Source: Marinilabiliaceae bacterium
GTDB taxonomy: Bacteria > Bacteroidota > Bacteroidia > Bacteroidales > Marinilabiliaceae
Direction of reading: 5' to 3'
DNA: 35,009 bases
Assembly: GCA_029933425.1 (NCBI GenBank)
Contig: JAOZOF010000001.1
Span: forward strand, 1 to 35,009
Below the pieces are notes generated by a model, which saw nothing but the letters and a program-made list of their open reading frames with translations, had not been told where the DNA came from and did not search any database. This document shows positions 30,179 to 35,009 of this stretch, in pieces; the first letter of the stretch is position 1, and the number at the start of each line of letters is the position of its first letter. Both the position numbers and the translations under genes were made by a program.

Positions 30179-30676
30179 TTATCTTTTACATGCAAATGCA
30201 TTTTCATAATCTTTAATTAATAAGGGATAATAACAAGCAATCAAACCAAGGCAATCTCTTTTATCGGGATCAGAGCATGTCAGGATCTTTTGATGAAAGT
30301 ATTCACCGTTATTAAGGTTATCGATGGAATTAGTAATTCCTGCTTTTACATATTCTTTATCTAACTTCTTAGCTCCAAAATGATACAATTGACAAGTATA
30401 TTGGAGGTTAAGATCATCACCAAGAACAATGTAGTTTTTAGTTTTACTTTTTTTGTTTATATCCACAGCAACACGAATAACCTTATCAGAATTCTGATAA
30501 GTAATAATATAAGTAGGCAGGGCAACTCCGTTTATTTCAACAAAATCGGATGTTTTTTCAATAACAAATTTTCCTAAGGGGCCCTGTGTATCACCTTTAC
30601 TGACAACATTCTTTTCTGCCAGCATTGTAAAACCTGTAAAGACACTTAATAGTGCTAATAATAATAACTTTTTCAT
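30179..30676 (-). CDS. Hypothetical secreted protein
   Basis: 165-aa ORF with signal peptide MKKLLLLALLSVFTGFTMLA; followed by terminator hairpin; no recognised domain. Confidence 0.65.
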   Translation of the reverse strand: MKKLLLLALLSVFTGFTMLAEKNVVSKGDTQGPLGKFVIEKTSDFVEINGVALPTYIITYQNSDKVIRVAVDINKKSKTKNYIVLGDDLNLQYTCQLYHFGAKKLDKEYVKAGITNSIDNLNNGEYFHQKILTCSDPDKRDCLGLIACYYPLLIKDYENAFACKR

Positions 30677-30909
30677 GGCTCTAAATTTTAATTGATCATA
30701 CCTCGTTCACTCAATTACTATTAACACACAAATAAAGCATAACATCATTCATTTTTTATCTTGATTTCAATGCAAGTTACGACACAAAATGAAGTTATAT
30801 TTTGTTCTGAATCCCAAAACTTTTGTTGTATGTACAAAATTTCAATAGCTGACAGGGAATTAGACTTATTATTACACTTCCAACGACAGATTCAACAAAC
30901 AAAATAAAA

Positions 30910-30937
30910 ACCCGCCAATCAAAAATATCCGGCGGGT
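30910..30937 (-). terminator. Hairpin terminator downstream of the 31020-31565 lipoprotein gene
   Basis: ACCCGCC (30910-30916) / GGCGGGT (30931-30937), followed on the minus strand by TTTTATTTT. Confidence 0.7.
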
Positions 30938-31019
30938 CTTACATAGGTGTTTACTATAAAAGTGGCATAGTAAAAAGCGATACTCCTGAATTATACAGTA
31001 ATAAATAGTAATTGAATGA

Positions 31020-31565
31020 TCATTTAACAATATAACCTTCAGAGTAATAGATATCTCCTTTCGAAAGGTCCATTGTGTATGTCCAATGCCCAACCATGCC
31101 TTCCACATTGCCCGATACTCCTGTTCCACATGCCTCACCCTTGATTATTCCCTCAGAAAAAGTGCCTGTTTCCGGGTCAAAGACACCTCCAGTTAACGTT
31201 GCTTTCCATATCAGTTCCCATTTTCCGAGAACAGGGTCGCCTTCTTTTTTAACACCCACATTTATAACTGCGGTTCCCCAAGAGTCTGCGCTGCTGAAGT
31301 CAGCCTCCATTATGCGGTTGCTATACCAGAAAGATTGTCCTGTAACCTGAGCAATACTTGTCGAATCATACCATTCGTCACTTGTGCCAGTAACCAGTAT
31401 CTTACCACTTTCTAATACGTCTACTGTACCCGGACTGATTTCTTTTACCATTGTACATGTGCCCGTAAATTCTGTTTTTTGCGGAGTTGTGCCTTCTTCA
31501 TTTTTACATCCGAATGAGACGAATATTATTGTCAGAACCAAAAACAATAAGTTTGTCCTTTTCAT
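31020..31565 (-). CDS. Hypothetical lipoprotein
   Basis: Signal peptide with lipobox-like VSFGC (MKRTNLLFLVLTIIFVSFGCKNEEG); own terminator. Confidence 0.7.
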   Translation of the reverse strand: MKRTNLLFLVLTIIFVSFGCKNEEGTTPQKTEFTGTCTMVKEISPGTVDVLESGKILVTGTSDEWYDSTSIAQVTGQSFWYSNRIMEADFSSADSWGTAVINVGVKKEGDPVLGKWELIWKATLTGGVFDPETGTFSEGIIKGEACGTGVSGNVEGMVGHWTYTMDLSKGDIYYSEGYIVK

Positions 31566-31631
31566 GATTTTGTCCTTTTCTTAGTTTATAATTAAGTCAT
31601 TGATAGAATCATTCTATATTTTTAAATTTCA

Positions 31632-31877
31632 TTATTTGCAAACGGTTTTACCTATTATAAACTCTCTTGTGTAATAGTTGTAAGAAAGTATGCCAATGTA
31701 ATGATTTCCCATATCCCTGATAAGGTTATAGTGCCAGACTAAAATTCCGGCAACCCGCTTCCAATACCCCATGGATTCAACCCAATACTGTTCAGTATGG
31801 TTTTTCTGTGCTGTTACATGAGTCAATGTAATACCCCAAAAGAAGCATATTCCGATAAAAAAACTTTTTGTTTTCAT
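31632..31877 (-). CDS. Small hypothetical secreted protein
   Basis: 81-aa ORF with signal peptide MKTKSFFIGICFFWGITLTHVTAQ; aromatic-rich mature part. Confidence 0.5.
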   Translation of the reverse strand: MKTKSFFIGICFFWGITLTHVTAQKNHTEQYWVESMGYWKRVAGILVWHYNLIRDMGNHYIGILSYNYYTREFIIGKTVCK

Positions 31878-31971
31878 ACCAATAATTTTTTTGTCTTTAA
31901 CAGGGTTTATAAAATCACAAGTATTGAGTAAAAAGTTTTCAATATTTCAATCTTTAAAATATTGCTTAATA

Positions 31972-32010
31972 AAAACAGCATCAGCCCACTTGCAGAGCTG
32001 ATACTGTTTT
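31972..32010 (-). terminator. Hairpin terminator downstream of the hydrolase gene
   Basis: AAAACAGcATCAGC ... GCTGATaCTGTTTT inverted repeat 24 nt past the stop of the 32034-33710 gene. Confidence 0.65.
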
Positions 32011-32033
32011 GTTTAGTTTTGTTTATAGAGTCA

Positions 32034-33710
32034 TTACCATCCCCATCTTCTTTTTCGTTTGGAGTGGTCGATAAGCCAATCTTCCAGTACAGCCCAAACC
32101 ATCAGGTCGGCATCGTAGGCCATCCACAGGTCGGCGTGGCCGAAATCTTCAGGGGGATCAACACCCTTTGTGGCTACATAATCAGTAATATCAGTACTTG
32201 CCGTAAGGGTGGAAGCGTAAGAAGTGTTACTTTCGGAGGCACCGGCTTTAATATTCAGAATAGGAACAGATATCCTATCCAGGTAGTCATCAAAGCTTAC
32301 ATCCTCTTCGTTGCAGCCACAGGCATTCCCCTCATAAAATGTTTGAAGCGGCATATACGGGGCAAGTTTGACACCAAGATTAACAAACCTTATAGAATCA
32401 GAGTAGAAGAATTCATTGAAATTGCCTCCGAAAAAGTGCCATCCGGCTGAATGGTCGGTACCTGCAGCCATTAACGCCTGCATGTTCGTTAATCCATAAT
32501 CGCTGAATGGCGGTATTGGTGAGATTTCATCGGGTAGTGTCAATGCCAGATTCGACATATAAATAAAGCCGACTCCCCAATCGCTGTAATACACGCCTGC
32601 ATCCAGTCCTGCTTTAATGTCTACTGCCTGGCTGCATTCGCCCTGTCTGTATGCTTCATCCTCCGGGCCATATTTAAATGAAGCATCCACCGGAATAAGC
32701 CCTTTGACATCACGACAGAACCGGTGTTGTTGGGTTTCGCGGCTTGCAGCGCCATAAGCAATGTAAACTCCGTAACTGAATCCCAGCAGGTTCATACGGC
32801 AAAAGCCCTGCCGGGTAAGTCCGCGTATCAACCTGGCAATGGACATAGCTTTGAGTGTATGATCGATATCTTTTTCCACTCCCCAGCCTTTCATAAAGGA
32901 AAAATCGGTGGTTTCCATGGGTACCATGTTCCAGGCGAGGTCAATTCCCCAAACATCGATATTATTTGCCGCAAGATAAAACGGTGCTGATGTTTTTTTA
33001 TTAATTACTTCTGCGCCGGCTGTAAGAAATATGTCATCAAAATCCTGTATGGCACCATGAACCATGAAGACATCACCTTTGGTGCGAACAGGCTTGTATT
33101 TACGATTTTCACGCACAACGCGGTGAATGCGTACCAAGTCGAACACACCGTTGCCCATAACCACTTCAAATTCGTAGTGGGCAATTCCGCTGCCAAGGTC
33201 TTCTCTTGTCCATTTTTTAAGATGAATTATGTTTCTTCTCTTTTTTGAAGATTTAAGTTCGCTGTTTTCAGGTAGCTTACGGTCAAAACCTTTCAATTGA
33301 ATATTTTCAAATCTTACATTTTCACCGGTAATACTAATAATTCTGCCTCCCGGATTTTCAAACAATACCGGTTCCCCAAGTTCACTTTTCAAACCGATAA
33401 GTTGAATATCAGATTTGCTGATAGTTAGTCCCTCCTTATATACACCGTATTCGATATAGACAGCACTGCCCGGCTCTGCCGCATCAATAGCAGCCTGAAT
33501 GGATTCATCCTCCTGTACAAGAATCATCTCCCTATTCAGATCTATCTGTTCAAGAATATCGTACCAGGGTATTAAAGCCTCTGTTTTGGCTGTATCCGGA
33601 GATACTGGATCTTCCATAACGGAATCATAACATCCCGAAATAAACATTAGCATCAATGTTAAAAAAAATGCTGCCAAGTAATTTTGATGAAATAATTTTA
33701 CTTTTTTCAT
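32034..33710 (-). CDS. Lipoprotein alpha/beta-hydrolase with short N-terminal pectin-lyase-like segment
   Basis: Lipobox-like ISGC; SIQAAIDAAEPGSAVYIEYGVYKEGLTISKSDIQLIGLKSE (beta-helix start); hydrolase nucleophile elbow NLLGFSYGVYIAYG, later NIKAGASESN and DFGHADLW consistent with the acid/His region. Confidence 0.8.
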   Translation of the reverse strand: MKKVKLFHQNYLAAFFLTLMLMFISGCYDSVMEDPVSPDTAKTEALIPWYDILEQIDLNREMILVQEDESIQAAIDAAEPGSAVYIEYGVYKEGLTISKSDIQLIGLKSELGEPVLFENPGGRIISITGENVRFENIQLKGFDRKLPENSELKSSKKRRNIIHLKKWTREDLGSGIAHYEFEVVMGNGVFDLVRIHRVVRENRKYKPVRTKGDVFMVHGAIQDFDDIFLTAGAEVINKKTSAPFYLAANNIDVWGIDLAWNMVPMETTDFSFMKGWGVEKDIDHTLKAMSIARLIRGLTRQGFCRMNLLGFSYGVYIAYGAASRETQQHRFCRDVKGLIPVDASFKYGPEDEAYRQGECSQAVDIKAGLDAGVYYSDWGVGFIYMSNLALTLPDEISPIPPFSDYGLTNMQALMAAGTDHSAGWHFFGGNFNEFFYSDSIRFVNLGVKLAPYMPLQTFYEGNACGCNEEDVSFDDYLDRISVPILNIKAGASESNTSYASTLTASTDITDYVATKGVDPPEDFGHADLWMAYDADLMVWAVLEDWLIDHSKRKRRWGW

Positions 33711-33766
33711 AGTACATTTATTTATAATACAAGTTAAAGTGCTATGTTGAATATGATTTTGTTTTG

Positions 33767-33793
33767 AGTCCGGAAGGTTTTGTTATTAGTCCG
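33767..33793. promoter_or_regulatory. Candidate direct-repeat operator upstream of the hydrolase gene
   Basis: AGTCCGGAAGGTTTTGTTATTAGTCCG: two AGTCCG half-sites with starts 21 bp apart; 56 nt upstream of the ATG. Confidence 0.6.
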
Positions 33794-33943
33794 CGAATAG
33801 ACTGGATTGCACAGGTCGTACAGCCTTTCAATAAAATATTAAGGAATACAATCCTTGCTTTCCGGTGATAAGCTCGACTTGAAGGTTATTTTATTAGTGG
33901 CCGGTGAAAATGGGGGATACCTGATCAGATCACTACTCAAATT

Positions 33944-34387
33944 TTATTCATTCATTACTTTTGCATTTTTACTAATTGCCCAAATCACAATAAATAATAT
34001 GGCAGTAGCCGGATAAATATAAAGCAAGGAAAATTGCCATATAGACGGATTTACTATACCCAACACAATAAAAGCAGCCAATGCAATAATACCTCCCGTT
34101 AATTCCCATTTCCATGCAAGTCCAAGGCCTGTCATACTTATTCCCATCAATAATAATTGAATAATACTATTAATGCTCATCGGTTCTGCATTCCCTGATT
34201 CAGGTTTGAAAAAAGTTTCACCTATAAACATGAACAAGAAAAATACAATGAAGAGTCCGCTTAACACCCGAAGTGTCCATCGAATAATTTTGATTAATTT
34301 GGTTTCCATTTTTCCAGTTATTTGAGTTATTTTATTACTTCTGATATTTATCTGGTAATTACATTTCTTCTTAATGATAATTTGCAA
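33944..34387 (-). CDS. Small integral membrane protein, unknown function
   Basis: 147-aa ORF with about four hydrophobic segments (VLSGLFIVFFLFMFIGETFF, IIQLLLMGISMTGLGLAW, GIIALAAFIVLGIV, SLLYIYPATAILFIVIWAI). The start may be the internal METKLIK. Confidence 0.75.
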   Translation of the reverse strand: MQIIIKKKCNYQINIRSNKITQITGKMETKLIKIIRWTLRVLSGLFIVFFLFMFIGETFFKPESGNAEPMSINSIIQLLLMGISMTGLGLAWKWELTGGIIALAAFIVLGIVNPSIWQFSLLYIYPATAILFIVIWAISKNAKVMNE

Positions 34388-34428
34388 TTCAAAAGTTAAT
34401 AAATAAGCACAAAAACAGTTTGATTCGT

Positions 34429-34455
34429 AGTCCGGAAAGTTTTGCTTAGCGTCCG
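34429..34455. promoter_or_regulatory. Candidate direct-repeat operator upstream of the membrane protein gene
   Basis: AGTCCGGAAAGTTTTGCTTAGCGTCCG: half-sites AGTCCG/CGTCCG with starts 21 bp apart; shares the core with 33767-33793. Confidence 0.6.
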
Positions 34456-34508
34456 GACTGTACTATTTATTGTACCGCACATTATTTAGAAACTGATGAA
34501 TAAATGGG

Positions 34509-35009
34509 TCAGGAAGGTAAATTCAGATCGAGAATCTTACTGGGATTTACACCAAATTCCTTTGTAAACACTTTACTGAAATGAGACAGATTCTTAAAGC
34601 CTGTACGAAAAGCTGCTTCAGATACATTGGCACGGGAATTTAAAAGTAGCTCTTTTGCCTTATGTAATCTGAGGGATTGAAAATATTCGAACAGAGTTCT
34701 GTTAGTTACTGATTTGAATTTGGCATATAACTGAGAACGTCCCATTGTCACCGAATAGCATAGTTCACTAACATTAAGATCACCTTCGATAATATTTTTC
34801 AGCATGAATTCACGAATTTTCAGGATAAAAGAATCTTCACTTTTGAAATTCTTGTCACCGGCTGTAACATTAATATCCATATCCGCATATCTGTCGTGCA
34901 ATTTTTTGCGTAGAAGTATCAGTTTGTTCAGCCGTATCCTTAACTCATCTTTATTAAAAGGTTTTGCAATGTATGCATCAGCACCTCTGTCAAGGCCGGC
35001 AAGTCTGGA
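34509..35009 (-). CDS. Partial receiver + AraC-type HTH regulator (probable hybrid two-component system C-terminus)
   Basis: The ORF track starts at an internal Met, but the frame stays open to the window edge: SRLAGLDRGADAYIAKPFNKDELRIRLNKLILLRKKLHDRY... (receiver C-terminus), then AraC HTH ...MGRSQLYAKFKSVTNRTLFEYFQSLRLHKAKELLLNSRANVSEAAFRTGFKNLSHFSKVFTKEFGVNPSKIL. Confidence 0.88.
   Translation of the reverse strand, partial: SRLAGLDRGADAYIAKPFNKDELRIRLNKLILLRKKLHDRYADMDINVTAGDKNFKSEDSFILKIREFMLKNIIEGDLNVSELCYSVTMGRSQLYAKFKSVTNRTLFEYFQSLRLHKAKELLLNSRANVSEAAFRTGFKNLSHFSKVFTKEFGVNPSKILDLNLPS

Noticed and set aside
1-35009. CRISPR arrays, tRNA/rRNA genes, transposases or integrases
   Set aside because: No short direct repeats with regular spacers, no recognised RNA gene motifs and no transposase/integrase ORF were seen on reading; the 15-aa repeats are coding.

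Overview
This looks like a Bacteroidetes chromosomal window, judging by T9SS C-terminal domains, the TAnnTTTG-like promoter and a hybrid two-component AraC regulator. It is dominated by surface and secreted proteins. Main parts: (1) a partial PhoD-like phosphatase on the minus strand, running off the left edge. (2) A minus-strand operon of alternating large and small genes (FISUMP / small T9SS-CTD / 15-aa repeat protein / small T9SS-CTD / FISUMP), with near-identical shared modules and a strong hairpin terminator. (3) A plus-strand TPR-TM-HTH regulator, convergent with (4) an ~17.7 kb minus-strand operon of three giant T9SS proteins (1515, 1331 and 3058 aa). The 1515-aa protein appears to carry a degenerate dockerin and a cohesin-like domain, and the 1331-aa protein three cohesin-like domains, so this may be a non-cellulosomal cohesin/dockerin surface complex. 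(5) On the far flank, an unannotated decayed remnant of a paralogous TPR-HTH regulator. (6) An MBL hydrolase, small exported proteins, a lipoprotein alpha/beta hydrolase with a vestigial beta-helix module, a small membrane protein and a partial receiver-AraC regulator. A pair of 21-bp-spaced direct-repeat operators (AGTCCG-N15-(A/C)GTCCG) lies upstream of the hydrolase and membrane protein genes. Domain calls come from reading the translations, without HMM or structure searches.
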